DNA from: Lepidostoma basale
Lineage: Eukaryota; Arthropoda; Insecta; Trichoptera; Lepidostomatidae
Reading direction: 5' to 3'
Assembly (NCBI GenBank): GCA_022606425.2
Contig: JAHDVF020001351.1
Coordinates: 739,452-803,451, forward strand
Length of the DNA: 64,000 nucleotides
In this document: positions 1 to 10,471 of the stretch, piece after piece
Layout: every line of letters begins with the position of its first letter
How positions within the stretch are numbered: the first letter of the stretch is position 1
Position numbers and translations under genes: made by a program
The notes under the pieces: generated by a model
Seen by the model: the letters and a program-made list of their open reading frames with translations, nothing else
The model's database searches: none
What the model was told of the DNA's origin: nothing

Positions 1-210
1 GAACGTAGAAGTTCCCGCCACATACCCGAGGCTGTTATAGGGCGTAGCGACGCCCTTTTATCAGCCTCGCTCGTACACTCCCTGGGCCTGTCCCCGGTCC
101 ATCCGGAACTTACATTTAAAAACGGCAACAGCAAGGGGGTGCCAGACCACATTTAATCTACTCCATCCTACTTCTATGCTCCGCTGCACTTTATTGAATA
201 AATAAACATA
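1..210 (-). mobile_element. R1-clade retrotransposon 3' UTR remnant
   Basis: Read on the minus strand this stretch matches the 3' untranslated end of the R1-clade element at 52745-52944. Both share a ...GATTAAATGTGGTCTG block, then a GC-rich block with GGCTGATAAAAGGGCGTCGC-type sequence and a terminal GGCGGGAACTT. No coding sequence remains. The element probably ends just before the window starts. It is a 5'-truncated or broken copy. Confidence 0.75.
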
Positions 211-295
211 ATATATAATACAATAACATTTTAGGAATATTATATAAAAGATAAAAAGAATGATACACCACAGGAATATACAGAATATACAGATA

Positions 296-508
296 TTAAT
301 CGGTTGGAAGCGTTCGAGATGTGGATATACCGCAGAATGCTCTGTATACCGTGGACCGATAGGGTCAGTAATGCAGACGTACTGCAGAGAGCCAGAGCCA
401 ATAGAGAGCTGTTGTCGAGTGTGAAAATTAGAAAGGTCTCATTTTGTTCATGTGCTAAAGGGAGAAAAATACCACATCCTTCGACTGATATTAATGGGTA
501 AAGTGGAG
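296..508 (+). mobile_element. RTE-like LINE fragment (group 2), C-terminal thumb region
   Basis: The plus-strand frame reads RLEAFEMWIYRRMLCIPW followed by SNADVLQRARANRELL, the block after the reverse-transcriptase core in RTE-like non-LTR elements. The same protein is on the minus strand at 21005-21480. The usual GHV segment is garbled here (SFCSCAKG). The copy breaks at about 508, where a group 1 tail begins. Confidence 0.8.
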
Positions 509-509
509 G

Positions 510-738
510 GACGTCGGAAAGAATCACGGAAAAAATGAATGAAGAAATAATGGTAAAGAAAGTATTTAAAAACGACGTAAACGTAAACATAGAGAAAGAC
601 CGAGAAAACATGGCACGATCAAATCAATCAAATAATAAATGTCGGTCACGTGAGGAGTCGTGAGAAATAGACTTGAGTGCATGACACGAAGTATGAATGT
701 TTCAACCGCTTCGGGGAAACGGCGTGATGGTTGGTTAG
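510..738 (+). mobile_element. RTE-like group 1 LINE, 3' end
   Basis: A degenerate copy of the group 1 C-terminus: NEEIMVKKV, a garbled basic RPRK-type block, HDQIN and CMTRSMN, then the 3' tail CGGCGTGATGGTTGGTTAGTT. Stops and frameshifts interrupt it. It is joined directly to the group 2 fragment upstream. Confidence 0.8.
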
Positions 739-1082
739 TTTGTTTTTTAGAACTGATTTCTTAAAACAGTCTTGTACATATATACAGGTTTATGGTATAC
801 AAATTGTACGAAATGAGCTTTACTTCAGCGCTGAAAATGATCTCTTTGAAATAAGTCGACAAAATGCGCTTTGCATTTTCTCTTTCCCGTAAGCAATATT
901 CAAACTTTGATAAAGTAAAAAGCGTCTGAGAAGCATGAAACTACAAAAGAAATGGAGAGGTTTTTCTCTCATCGCTTCCTCTAATGTTCAAACTACAAAC
1001 TCCTGAAAATTAAGTGTGAAAAAAAGCTGTTATTATTATTATTATTATTTATATTTATTATTATTATTTTTCGCTCTTTACA
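739..1082. repeat. AT-rich spacer with TTA microsatellite
   Basis: No gene is visible. A (TTA)n/(ATT)n microsatellite occupies about 1029-1072. The rest is unrecognised AT-rich sequence. Confidence 0.6.
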
Positions 1083-1300
1083 TCATTACTACGCGAGCCA
1101 AATCGATGAAAAGGGTATAGCTATCATATTGATTATCATGACATGTGATTAGTAGCTAATCTATCGCCATTTTATTGTCACGTGAATTCTGCACCTGATC
1201 AAAGATAGTGTGACAATCACACTGCCATCGCCGGGAATCGAACCTGGCACCTTCAGGGTAGCAGTCAAAGCACTTACCAGGTTGTCAGTCATTATGAAGG
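1083..1300 (-). mobile_element. tRNA-derived SINE
   Basis: On the minus strand a tRNA-like head (B box close to GGTTCGATTCC, seen here as GGGAATCGAACC at about 1233-1244) is followed by a CACACT/AGTGTG hairpin, an ACGTGAATTCTGCACC block and a TATCGCC...ACATGTGAT body. The same unit occurs at 15884, 16869, 23624, 25107 and 42448. This copy ends in a tail (ATCGATTTGGCTCGCG type) shared only with the 42448 copy. Confidence 0.85.
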
Positions 1301-1488
1301 GTACTATATTAACCATCCTTTGCCGATAGATTATCTTAATAAATCCTTGGCTAAGAGTTTTGGTATTTTTAATGCTTTATTTAATTTATAATTCCCACAC
1401 AGAGAATTTAAAGCAATGGTACTAGAATTTGTTGAACAATCTAGAATGTGAACAGAAAATAGTTCATTAATATGAAAAAGGAATCTGG

Positions 1489-1560
1489 TCGAGTCTAGGC
1501 TTGAACCCAAGCCCCTTTGATCAGGAGCAAAACGTTCAGTCTCCTAGAACTCCACCCGTT
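1489..1560 (-). other. Possible tRNA-like relic
   Basis: The minus strand holds a GGTTCAAGCC B-box-like sequence at about 1498-1507, with an upstream segment that could be a decayed A box. No full cloverleaf can be drawn with confidence. It may be a different SINE head or a decayed tRNA. Confidence 0.25.
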
Positions 1561-1889
1561 TTTTTCGTTATACTAAAATAATAATATTTTTTCATATATT
1601 TTTTATATTTTTTCATCGAAAATAAATCAGTAACGCAATCAATGGATATACGAGTACTTAAGAACACACCTGTATAAAAAGCAAAGAATATAAATATGTA
1701 TCACGCACAGACTTTACGTATCACTCTCGCTAATTTAATATTTACGAGCACGAAAAAACTTTCCAGTCAAATCATCGTTTTGAAATAGAGAATTCATTTT
1801 ATCTTTACATAATAGTTCGTTTTGTCTACTACGATCAAATAAATACTTAAACAATTTTTTATTTCGAATCTTTTCCCAAAATAATACAA
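1561..1889. other. AT-rich stretch, nothing recognised
   Basis: Unique-looking AT-rich sequence with no convincing ORF, repeat or element end. Confidence 0.5.
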
Positions 1890-2235
1890 TTTCAAAACGT
1901 ATAAAATTCACGCGACGTTCATTTTTCAGCGTTTATCGGCAACAAAAGGGCAAAATTTTCAATAGTAAAATGATTTTCACACGTCGCGAATACCAGGAGC
2001 ACAGAATCCCCGCAGAGGCGACAAGACTGTCGGCGGCTTTGAAAACGTACATATGTACGTACGTGTGTGGATGTGTGCACGAAGATTGCTTGCAGCGGTC
2101 TACTACTCGTCGCTATACTTTGTCGTTTGTCGAGTATGCTCTCCTGTCCCGAGTAGCCGCGGACCTTAACCTCTTTGAGGGAAAATTGCAACTGAAAAGT
2201 GGGGAGATTGAAATTCCCAGACTCTTTTGTTGATA
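1890..2235. other. GC-richer unique island with TACCAGGAG motif
   Basis: The island contrasts with AT-rich flanks. It holds ATACCAGGAGCACAGAATCC at 1990-2009, one of about 18 copies of this motif in the window, and a palindrome-rich run (GTACATATGTACGTAC) at about 2047. Both strands have 87-90 codon ORFs across it, but neither resembles a known protein. I treat it as a non-coding, possibly regulatory, island. Confidence 0.4.
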
Positions 2236-2701
2236 TACTGAATGCTAGGGATGAATAAAGACTTTTTTACATAAAAAACACATCATATTAAAATGATCTA
2301 AACTAGTGAAAAATGAGGCAATTTAAAAACTATCAAAATACTAGTGTTCTTAAAAATAAAACAGTTTTTTTTATTTTAATTGTCAATATTAATTTATTAA
2401 CGACTTGAAACTGGGGTCAGTTGAAGGTATTTTTACCATGAATTTTTCAATTAAATCTGTTACAAATCACTAAACGTCAAAGGCACCATTTAAATTTTTA
2501 ATAGAATTATATGCTAATTGATTTCTAAAGTTTTGTCTAACATTCGCATCCATTTGTATTCTAAGATTAAGTTTTAGATTGTGGATGATAAAAAAAAAAT
2601 CACAGCAATTGTTCATATTGACGAAAACAAAAATTTTCAAGAATTTTTTATGCGCTCGTCCTTCCAGAGTTTAGCGGAAGAAGAAGGTTAAGCTAGAGTA
2701 A
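2236..2701. other. AT-rich stretch, nothing recognised
   Basis: No element or gene is recognisable. The sequence is AT-rich with short homopolymers. Confidence 0.5.
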
Positions 2702-2887
2702 AAAATAAAACATAAAGAAAACGAAAAACTTCTAGAAAATGAGCAACTTCTAGAAAACGTACAGCTTCTAGAAAACATTAATCTTCAAGGAAACGCGCAA
2801 ATTTTCAAAACAAATGTTCTCAAAAACGTACAACTTTTAAAAAACGAAAAACTTATTGAAAGCATACATCATTTAAACTATTTATAA
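2702..2887 (+). repeat. 18-bp in-frame tandem repeat, possible coiled-coil-like ORF
   Basis: From 2717 four 18-bp units follow each other with no break, then degenerate: ENEKLL, ENEQLL, ENVQLL, ENINLQ. The frame stays open from 2702 to a TAA at 2885-2887 (61 codons, no ATG). The six-residue period gives N and L at fixed positions. This may be a minisatellite that happens to be open, or a relic exon of a leucine-rich repeat protein. No homologue is recognised. Confidence 0.4.
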
Positions 2888-2889
2888 TT

Positions 2890-3175
2890 ATTATATATAA
2901 ATAGTCCATTGTTTTGGCCGAAATACTATGATAATATCACAATTTTTTTATTCACTGAGACAGTCGCGACAGCCGTTTCGCCAACCGATGTTGGCATCAT
3001 CAGGTGTTAAATTAAACTGTTTTTAAGAATTTTTTTGTTATACATCGCTTGGCGAAACAACCGTCGCGACACTCTCAGTGAATAAAAAGAAATTGGGATA
3101 CTATAACAGTGTTTTAAATTTTAACAGTAATATTATAAGATTTACATTATTGTTTAAGAAATTACCCAAAAAAAT
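2890..3175. repeat. Fold-back repeat, hammerhead family C
   Basis: Two inverted arms, CACTGAGACAGTCGCGACAG... at 2954-3008 and ...TGGCGAAACAACCGTCGCGAC at 3047-3075, followed by ACTCTCAGTG, can fold on each other. The left arm carries a hammerhead-like motif on the minus strand. The flanks TTTTGGCCGAAATACTATGAT (left) and TTACATTATTGTTTAAGAAA (right) recur at other family C and D copies (42165, 39880, 8240). Confidence 0.7.
2965..3003 (-). ncRNA. Hammerhead-like ribozyme motif, family C
   Basis: On the minus strand CTGATGA (2997-3003) is followed by one extra base, a GCCAAC/GTTGGC stem-loop, GAAA (2976-2979), a near-palindromic ACGGCTGT and a GUC cleavage triplet. Stem I is poorly supported: the bases before CTGATGA and after GUC pair only at the closing base pair. 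The core matches the hammerhead consensus apart from the extra base. Activity is unknown. Confidence 0.55.
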
Positions 3176-3349
3176 CGAGACATACCAATCTTACACGATT
3201 GTCTATATTTTTCTTTATTTGATAACAAATCAATATGCCTGTAATAAAATCTAAGTGATTATAAAAACATTCAGAAATCCTACGATATCATAATATTCAT
3301 CTTCAAGTTACCGAGGGCATTCCTTCTCGCATTATTAATTACAACCCTT

Positions 3350-3600
3350 ATTAAATCTGCAGGCAATAATACATAATATTCCGTTGCGCGTAGTGTGCCC
3401 ACACGTGCGTGCCAACTTTGCCTTGGGAATATTTAATGAACCCTCCGCGAAAGGAACGGAGCCACTCAATGGTAAGAGAGATTAACACTCGAAATCGGAA
3501 TGACCAAATTCGAGAGGTGGGCGTATTAACGCTTCGGTGATCTGCTCCCCTGGTAAAAATATTTTCAATATCCTCAGGCAATACGAAAGCCATTTAAAAT
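3350..3600. other. GC-richer island with motif (minus strand)
   Basis: The minus strand carries TTACCAGGGGAGCAGA (3541-3556). The surrounding 250 bases are GC-rich, unrelated to the mobile elements here, and lack a recognisable protein. Confidence 0.35.
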
Positions 3601-3684
3601 GTTATAAATTATTTAGCTAATTTTATTACTAGACCAACAATTAGTCTAAAATAATGATTATAGAAGAATACAGCTCGGTTGGTC

Positions 3685-4180
3685 GACATTCGGAGGGTTG
3701 GGCAACATCTTTAAGCCGGACATGCCACAAAATTTAAAAACAAAAGTGCTGGACCAGTGTGTGTTACCTGTGATGACCTATAGATGCGAGACATAGACGT
3801 TAACTAAAGAAGCAATGCAAAAAATCAAATTTGCTGAACGGGCCATGGAAAGATCCATGTTGGGTATCTCGTTTAGAGAGAATAGAAGATGCACCAGGGT
3901 CACCGATATAGGGATACGCATTGCGAGGATGAAGTGGCAGTGGGCTAGTCATGTATGTCGACGGGATAATGGAAGATGGAGCCAGGGGGTAACTGAATGG
4001 AGGCCAAGGTTGGGCCGGAGAAGTGTCGGGAGACAGCCAACCAGGTGAAGCGATGATATTGTGTGGACGGCGGGAAGGGCCTGGAGAACACTGGCGAGAG
4101 ACCGAGAGAGATGGCGTGGGGGTGGAGAGGCTTACGTCCAGCAGTGAATGGAGACAAGCTGACGAAGAATGATTATAGAA
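3685..4180 (+). mobile_element. RTE-like LINE fragment (group 3)
   Basis: Plus-strand frames read LKTKVLDQCVLPVMTY, ERAMERSMLGISFRENRR, RVTDIGIRIARMKWQWAS, RRSVGRQPTR, then (after a stop) WSDDIV and AYVQQWMETS. This is the RTE-like end with the RWxxGHV-type motif as KWQWASHVCR. An in-frame TAG and a TGA interrupt it. Fragments of the same group lie at 20390, 35240, 47210, 56520, 56990 and 60775. Confidence 0.85.
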
Positions 4181-4204
4181 AAAAAGTATAGCAGTCTGCA
4201 AGAT

Positions 4205-4600
4205 TATTGTGAACGGTAAAATTCCGAAACAATTGGATGAATTTGTATATATAGATAGGTAAGTGTATGAAAGAGCTGAAAGGGTTGGATGTAGGAGCCA
4301 AAATGAGCAGAATTTCAGAGAGCTATCTATTTATGCGGATGACGCTGTCCCGCTTGCAGAGAACGAGTATGAACTACAAGTCTAAATGATCTGATGATAA
4401 ATATGAATAATTCTAAATTAATGATTTTAGAAAAAAATAAAAAAATTTACCTTCTGCAACTTTAACGTGAATGGTGAATTTCTGGTGCAAGTGAATGAAT
4501 AAATATTTTTAGAAAGTATGTTTACGAAGGATGGGCGAGTGAAGAGGGACTTTATACGAAGAGTTGGGGCAGGCGACAAAAGTGAATGGTGCACTTTTTT
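4205..4600 (+). mobile_element. RTE-like group 1, RT core fragment with YADD
   Basis: YADDAVPLAENEYELQ (about 4334-4381) contains the catalytic YADD box of reverse transcriptase. Downstream VNEYIF..SMFTKDGRVKRDF and VGAGDKSEWCT match the group 1 linker also seen at 5749-5934 (-). The copy breaks at about 4600, inside the word that normally reads VNGALKVV. Confidence 0.85.
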
Positions 4601-5094
4601 TAAATAAATATAATTAAAAAAAAATATGTTGTTGGTTTTATAAAATAAATTAAATTACTGCCAATTTTTTTAATTGAAATTACTTATTTTTTCATGCCTC
4701 TGACCGCCTCATACCCCTTAATTGATTTAGTAAAACTATACCAACTTCGATAACTCACGACCAAATTTACAAGTTTGAGAGTCTAGTAATTAAAAATATC
4801 ATAAATTAACTTCAAAGTAATAAATGAAAACAGACAGGGGTATTAAACGATTTCGCGGTATAATAAAATAGCTTATTCTGCCAAAATCCACAAAACAGGG
4901 GGTTTATTTATATTATTTACGTCGAAATTATGTTAAAATTTCGCGATAGAGTGCCAAAACTTTCGAAAGCGTTAAAAGTTTTTGAAATATGAACGTCCCA
5001 TGGGCGTCTTTCCGTGACCCGATGTAGGGAGACAGAAGCGGCTCAGAGGCTGTGGGACTGTATTGCGCTGGATTTACTTTAAATGTTGGGTACA
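4600..5094. other. About 0.5 kb of unrecognised sequence splitting a group 1 LINE
   Basis: Group 1 sequence stops at about 4600 and resumes at about 5095 with GGCAGCACATAGTGGAG, so this segment looks inserted or rearranged. It is AT-rich at the left and has a GC-richer right part (4970-5060). No terminal repeats or coding features are recognised. Confidence 0.4.
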
Positions 5095-5345
5095 TAATGA
5101 TGGATGGCAGCACATAGTGGAGTTCTAATGGCAACCCTTATGTATGGTATGGAAGTGAAGCTTGGAGCTGGCAAAAAAATGACGAAAGTAGGATAAATGC
5201 CGAAGAAATGAGATCACCGAGAAGAATGTGCGACAAAACGATATATGATAGAATACCAAACGACGAAATAAGGAAGAACTGTAAGGCAGATGATTGCATT
5301 AATTCATAGGTAAAATTAAAAAAGGATCCCTGGGGATCCTATCCT
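5095..5345 (+). mobile_element. RTE-like group 1 fragment, continuation
   Basis: Reads GSEAWSWQKNDESRIN-type sequence followed by RMCDKTIYDRIPNDEIRKNCKADDCI. It collapses after KIKKGSL at GGGGATCC. It is probably the downstream half of the copy at 4205-4600. Confidence 0.8.
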
Positions 5346-5639
5346 GTCTATTCTCAAACTAGTAGATTCTTTCTTGTTTTATAAGAGTCATTGTTAATGA
5401 CTATATGTCACCACTGGCTTAATGTGGCAAAACTGTCCCAAACTAGTATAACAAGTGGAATCAAATTTAATTAATACGAAAGATATGAATGTTTTCCGAA
5501 GATTTTGATATACAGGATGTCCCAGAAATCAACGTCAAGCCGGAAACGGTGATAGGCCAAGTCGTGACCGTTATCAGAAAAATATATTTTTTTAAATTAG
5601 TCAAGTACTTTTCAAATTATACCTAACAAATTTTTCAAA

Positions 5640-5960
5640 TTATACCTATTCGCACCGCATTCACTTATATTTCCAGTCGAGATTCTATCATACACTGAGT
5701 ATTTCTCATTTCTAATGCAATTATTCTAGTTTCATTGCTTTGCCGGTTCTATGCTTCGCTTCCATAAATAAGGGCCGGTAGAAGAACATCATTGTGCACT
5801 GCCAATTTAGCTTTTTTGGATAGGTTTTTATTTGCAATGACAACTTTGAGTGCACCATTCACTTTCTTGCCTGCCCCAACCCTTCTTTCAATATCCCTCT
5901 CCACTCGCCCATCTTTTGTAAACACACTACCCAAATATACAAACTCATCTACTTGCTCAA
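5640..5960 (-). mobile_element. RTE-like group 1 fragment
   Basis: The minus-strand frame MGSVFTKDGRVERDIERRVG continues through KKVNGALKVVIANKNLSKK to LPALIYGSEA (5749-5934), the linker between the RT core and the C-terminus. It then degenerates towards 5640. The opposite orientation to the copy at 5095 shows an independent insertion. Confidence 0.85.
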
Positions 5961-6574
5961 AATTTTAACCATTTATTGATTATGAAATTACAATTTTTAC
6001 TGCATAAAACAAGTATGTATGTAGTACATATACATGAAATAGCTTACAGTACTCTACAGTACTGGAAAAGAAATCGGAGATTTTATTCAGGAAGATTTCG
6101 TCGTCTTTTTTCTGAAGCTAAATCGCGAATTCGTTTTAATAAAAGCAATTGAGTTGAGCTGCTTTCCTCTTGCTCTTCATACCATGATAGCATAGGTGAC
6201 GGTAGAGAACGCTTCATCATCACGTCTTGTCCAGATAATTGACGTTCAGGTTAACTGACATCTGGATAAACGACGTTCTATTGTATTTCTTTTTAAAAAA
6301 AGAATATTTCTATGTTTAAGAACCGTCGATTCGCCGCTAACCGAGTATAACCCCTTGGGATAATTATCGAATATTTAGCTCTCTCTAAAACATATTTTAT
6401 TCCGTACATAAGTGGATTTAATATGCTATATAGAATCCCAAGGTTACATTCGCTGAAACAAATATACGTAAATCGTATGTACCGAGATTTTAAGAGAGCG
6501 GGGTAGTTTAAACCAGTGTTCCCCAATTGGTGGTCCGAAAGAAACTAATTAAGAAATAAAAAAACAACACAATA
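5961..6574. other. Spacer, nothing recognised
   Basis: AT-rich sequence with short open frames on both strands and no recognisable domain, repeat end or RNA gene. Confidence 0.5.
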
Positions 6575-6955
6575 AAACTAACTAACTAACTTACCATCTG
6601 GCTCTCTCTCCGAAGGGTAAGGCAGAAATAATGGACTGCCATACTTTTCTTTCCTGACATATTTCTCTCGCTTCCTCAATATTCATACATCGTGTCATGC
6701 ATGCGCGTCGATTTCTCTGACTAGTAACGTGGCCGACATTCAATATTTGATTTATTTGATCGTGCCACGTTTTCCTCGGTCTTCCTCTATTTCTTGTTCC
6801 ATTTACATCCTTGACATATACTTTTTTTACAATTCTTTTTTCCATGTTTCCAAAACATCTAAATGATCCATTCATCATTTTGTTCATAACACCATCATTC
6901 GCACCGCATTCACTTCTTATATTTTCATTCGAGACTCTACAGATTATCCAGTATT
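6575..6955 (-). mobile_element. RTE-like group 1, 3' end with short intact frame
   Basis: A 98-codon frame (6591-6887) reads MNKMMNGSFRCFGNMEKR, KKVYVKDVNGTRNRGRPRKT, WHDQINQILNVGHV, RRACMTRCMNIEEAREICQE and ends GERARW. The (AACT)n run at 6575-6596 is the reverse complement of the (TTAG)n tail. Upstream, 6888-6955 continues as a decayed NIRSECGAND-type segment. Confidence 0.9.
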
Positions 6956-7009
6956 TTATTTTATATTGTGTTTATTAAATAATCTTACATTTCGGCGGGA
7001 CATAGAGGA

Positions 7010-7165
7010 AATTGGTAGTAAATGTGGCCTGGGTCCATCTTGTTTTTATCACAACAAAACCTCAGTAACGAGTCCCGCATGGACGAGGCACTTGCCTAGG
7101 GATTGATAGAGCGAAGCTGACGAAAGGCGACGTCCACCTATAATAGCGGGAAAGCGGAGGGACTC
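7010..7165 (+). mobile_element. R1-clade 3' UTR remnant
   Basis: AAATGTGGCCTGGGTCC, GTCCCGCATGGACGAGGCAC, GCGAAGCTGACGAAAGGCG and a closing GCGGAGGGACTCC parallel the R1-clade 3' end at 52785-52944. No coding part is present. Confidence 0.7.
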
Positions 7166-7919
7166 CTGTAAGTCCCTATGACTTTTAAAAAAAAGTTAAT
7201 TATAATAAAAGTGTTAATAATATTTTCAAAAACTTTCATAAAATATACATGTTCATAAATACTAAATATTCCACAGTTATTAAAAGGGTACACTCCATTA
7301 GAATACCCAAGGGTTTGACATAAAATTAACAATTCACATACTCGTGATTGGCGTGTATTAAAATTGATATTTAATTTGGTCCGACGGACCATACTGTAAA
7401 GTCGATAGCGAAGGGATGCGAAAAGGAATATTTTCTCAACTCGTTTTCCGAGCAAACGCTCCCTCGGCAATTTCGGGGGTAGGTTAGACACACAATCCCA
7501 ATACATATACACGGCGCGGTACGCGATCAACATGAGTATTTATTATCAAAACACGTAATACGATAATGATTACGAATACAGAAAGTGTATTCTAAGGTTT
7601 CAATCCGAGCTAAAATACGCTTAGAGTGTGTCAAATATTTACTCTGCTTAACAATATGCACATATTGAAGATGCGTGGTGTCTACTTACAATATACGAAA
7701 TTGCCTTTAGAAAACCAAGGAAAATTTCTGATTTGAGTATGAGAGAGGGTGGAGGGTTTGAACAATATATTATATGTCTTCTGAAATATTGGAAATAATA
7801 ATGAAATTTAAAAAAAAATTATTACAAATACTAGCCACGGACATGGTCAACAGTTTTTAAATAAATTAATTACGTCACAAATTGTCAAACATTCTTGTTT
7901 TTCAAATACCATCAGTTAA
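7166..7919. other. Unassigned sequence
   Basis: A 131-codon open frame on the minus strand (7138-7533) overlaps the R1 remnant and has no recognisable domain. The rest is AT-rich. I see no supported gene. Confidence 0.4.
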
Positions 7920-8058
7920 GACTTCTTTTAGACAAATTCGTTACAAGTTCACTCTTTTTGCATGCTTCATACATTCTTGATACTAAAACTTGCATATTTT
8001 CCATACTATCAGCGATTAACACAGCATCATCTGCATATAACAATCCACACAATCTTAT
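7920..8058 (-). mobile_element. Reverse transcriptase core fragment with YADD (RTE-like)
   Basis: The minus strand reads LCGLLYADDAVLIADS followed by MENMQVLVSRMYEACKKSEL. YADD is the metal-binding catalytic box and the following helix is typical of RTE-like RT. Only about 45 residues survive. Confidence 0.8.
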
Positions 8059-8084
8059 AAATATAATATAAAATGAACAATCAG

Positions 8085-8285
8085 TACGAATGAAAACGTC
8101 AGTTTTCTAGTTGACATATTTCGCCCTTCTAAGGCATTATCATGACATTTGATAATGCCTAAGAAGGGCGAAACATGCCATTTCCACAAAATGTAATAAA
8201 ACTTCTAGAAAACTGACATTATCATTCGTATTAATTATTTAATATGGAGTTTTACATCATTGTTCAAGAAACAATAAATATAAAT
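8085..8285. repeat. Fold-back repeat, hammerhead family D
   Basis: The inverted arms GTCAGTTTTCTAG...GGCATTATCA and TGATAATGCC...CTAGAAAACTGAC meet at about 8150. Each arm holds a TTGATAA, stem-loop, GGCGAAA(C/T)ATG segment. The right flank TTTAATATGGAGTTTTACAT plus CATTGTTCAAGAAAC is the common family D terminus, also at 21655, 26930, 35920, 46360 and 51160 (reverse, about 50951). Confidence 0.8.
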
Positions 8286-8569
8286 AAATATTTAAGTAGT
8301 TTTTTCAATGCTATAAAATACGTAAGCCTTAGTAAAAAAAGTTAGCGTAGCACTCAACACATAAAAAACACTGCGTTATTATATAGATCATTCTTAAATT
8401 TCTATTTAAAGCTTCATTTCTCTCAGTATAAAAGTTAACTGTTTACATTTAAATACAATGAAAAACTATATGAATACGTAAAATATACGATTTTTGAAAA
8501 TTAGATTACCTTTCCCCCCGCAGTGGATGACGGTTATTCAAATATAAAAAAAGATTTTCAAGGAGGAAT

Positions 8570-8910
8570 TTGCGAATTCCCTAACAGGATACCAGGGCGT
8601 CAGGGGCGGCGAAGGTGTGCTGGGATATATCCGGTAGCGCAAACGGGCCGTAAAATTTTACTGCGAATTGATTGAATTGCCGGCTATATCGATCGTAACC
8701 GGCGCGGCCTCCTACGCTCCGGATACCGCTTTGCGTAATTTCCATGAAAATTAACACTTTACATCGTGTTTTATGGGTTCGAATCATTGCGGGTAGGGAC
8801 GAGTGGGAGTTAATTAGCGAAACACAGCCGGGAAGTAATTATTTTCTTCTTATATTCATTAATAAACGGTCGAATACCCTCCCCTTAAGCGTAAAACAAG
8901 ACCAATTCAA
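8570..8910. other. GC-richer island with motif
   Basis: ATACCAGGGCGTCAGGG lies at 8589-8605, within CpG-containing unique sequence up to about 8730. No coding homology is recognised. Confidence 0.35.
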
Positions 8911-9039
8911 CAAATTATTCATATACTATATAAAATATATTATATACTTCGGCCCCTGGCACGCAGCGACGACTCTTCTTCATTTTGCCCTATCGGTTGC
9001 CTACTGCTCCCAGTCCATATTCCTGTCTACAATCTTACA

Positions 9040-9320
9040 TATAATCTCAATAGATGGCGCTAGTGTAGATTGAACTAAAATATGTAAAATGTTTCTCAAC
9101 ATAGTAACATAAATAAAACTTCCAAAAATAATTGTCAGACGTGGTGGTCGTAAGAAGGGCGGAATGGGGAATGTTGTATTACATAAAGCGATCGCTTAAC
9201 CCAACCAATGACAGGTCATAAGTCCTGTAAACGCCTCGACTACCATATTCTGTTTCCAAATAATTTACATCTTCATCTCTATTGAGATAAAATTAACTTG
9301 TCCTTACATCTTTTACGCTA
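9040..9320. repeat. Dispersed repeat shared with 40255-40500 and 40900-41000
   Basis: GTAGATTGAACTAAA, GTCAGACGTGGTGGTCGTAA and, inverted, AGGCGTTTACAGGACTTATG and CAATAGAGATGAAGATG recur in the 40-41 kb region in another order and orientation. This indicates an unclassified mobile repeat with partly inverted structure. Confidence 0.5.
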
Positions 9321-9369
9321 TCTCCAAGCATACTTTTCCCCTTTATTATTTCGCTATATGAAACGATCT

Positions 9370-9705
9370 ACGAGTTTCAAATGCTGATATTAAAAAGGAA
9401 TGTAAAGCGGAAGAAAGCATTATAAACAAAATTATGAAAGGATCTCCGCGTTGGTTTGGCAACATGGAACGCATGGATGAAGAATAATGGTTAAAGAAGT
9501 ATACGTCAACTGTATGAATGGAGTACGGAGTCGAAGAACACTTGGCATGACCAAATCAATCCAATTTTAAAGGTCAGCCATATTAGAAGTCGGATGAATC
9601 GACGTGAGTGTACAAATGTGGAGAAAGCTAGAGAGTTGGGTCAGGATAAAGTAGTTTGGTGGTCCATTCTCTCTCCACCTACCCTTTCGGAGAAACGGCG
9701 TAATA
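9370..9705 (+). mobile_element. RTE-like group 1, 3' end
   Basis: Frames give SNADIKKECKAEESIINKIM, GSPRWFGNMERMDEE, then NRRECTNVEKARELGQDKVV and a tail CTTTCGGAGAAACGGCGTAATAG. Several frameshifts are present. The (TTAG)n run is cut off by the following minus-strand fragment. Confidence 0.85.
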
Positions 9706-9965
9706 GCTTTTTGTTGTTGCTGCTATATAAGACGTTTTTGGGGAGCCTGTTGTCCCTCATTCGCAGCACGTTACCAGACCAGCGTAAGGGAGCGCGTGTG
9801 AGCAGTGTCTACACGTTGGAAATGTTGGATATCCTTAGCACCTCGGCATTGGACACTTTATGGAACCAGCGTATATTAAGATGTCGCTGCAGAAGTTTTT
9901 TCATGGATTTGGTGTGGCGTCTATAACTGACCCATGTCTCGCTCCGTAGGTGAGTATCGGAATGA
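9706..9965 (-). mobile_element. RTE-like LINE fragment (group 8)
   Basis: The minus strand reads SETWVSYRRHTKSMKKLLQR then HLNIRWFHKVSNAEVLRISN, and after a stop LLTRAPLRWSGNVLRMRDNR. This is the variant C-terminus with LRWSGHVxRM seen in several animal LINEs. It directly abuts the group 1 copy in the opposite orientation. Confidence 0.8.
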
Positions 9966-10139
9966 TTACAGCCTTGAATATGCGGCCTTGGTGCCGATTG
10001 TGAGGTTGTGATTATCGAAGACTCTCTGTCTTAACTTCCAAAAATGCACGAAGTAATTCACTTAGCCTATTCTTAATCTCTTCATACGTGTTTGCTTTAT
10101 CATTTACGAAACTATTAAGTTATTAAAAATATGTAACCT

Positions 10140-10400
10140 GCTCGATACCCGGACTATTAGCGTTAAAACTGTACAGTGACCGACATTTAATATTTGATTG
10201 ATTTGATCGTTCCACGTTTTCCTCGACCTTCCTCTATTCCTAGCTTCGTTCACGCCGTTTACATATACCTTCCTGACCATTCTGTCTTCACTCATTCTTT
10301 CCATGTGTCCAAACCATCTTAATGACCCTTTCATTATGTTCATAACACTTTCATTCGCACCACATTCACTTCTTATACTTGCATTTGAGTATTGATTAAG
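10140..10400 (-). mobile_element. RTE-like group 1 fragment
   Basis: Minus frame MNIMKGSLRWFGHMERMSED, RMVRKVYVNGVNEARNRGRS and KTWNDQINQILNVGH is intact over about 60 residues. The upstream NIRSECGAN-type segment runs to 10400. Confidence 0.85.
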
Positions 10401-10471
10401 ATATTTGTTAAGCTATGATTGATTCATTTTCCATATTAATATCAAGTCGCGATTGGCAATATTGCATACAG

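Noticed and set aside
1919..2233. 87-90 codon frames on both strands
   Set aside because: Both strands are open by chance in a GC-richer island; no homology or splice support on either.
3800..4201. 133-codon minus-strand frame
   Set aside because: It is antisense to a clear group 3 RTE fragment on the plus strand.
7138..7533. 131-codon open frame (-)
   Set aside because: It starts inside the R1 3' UTR remnant, has no domain, and its composition is that expected of AT-rich non-coding DNA.
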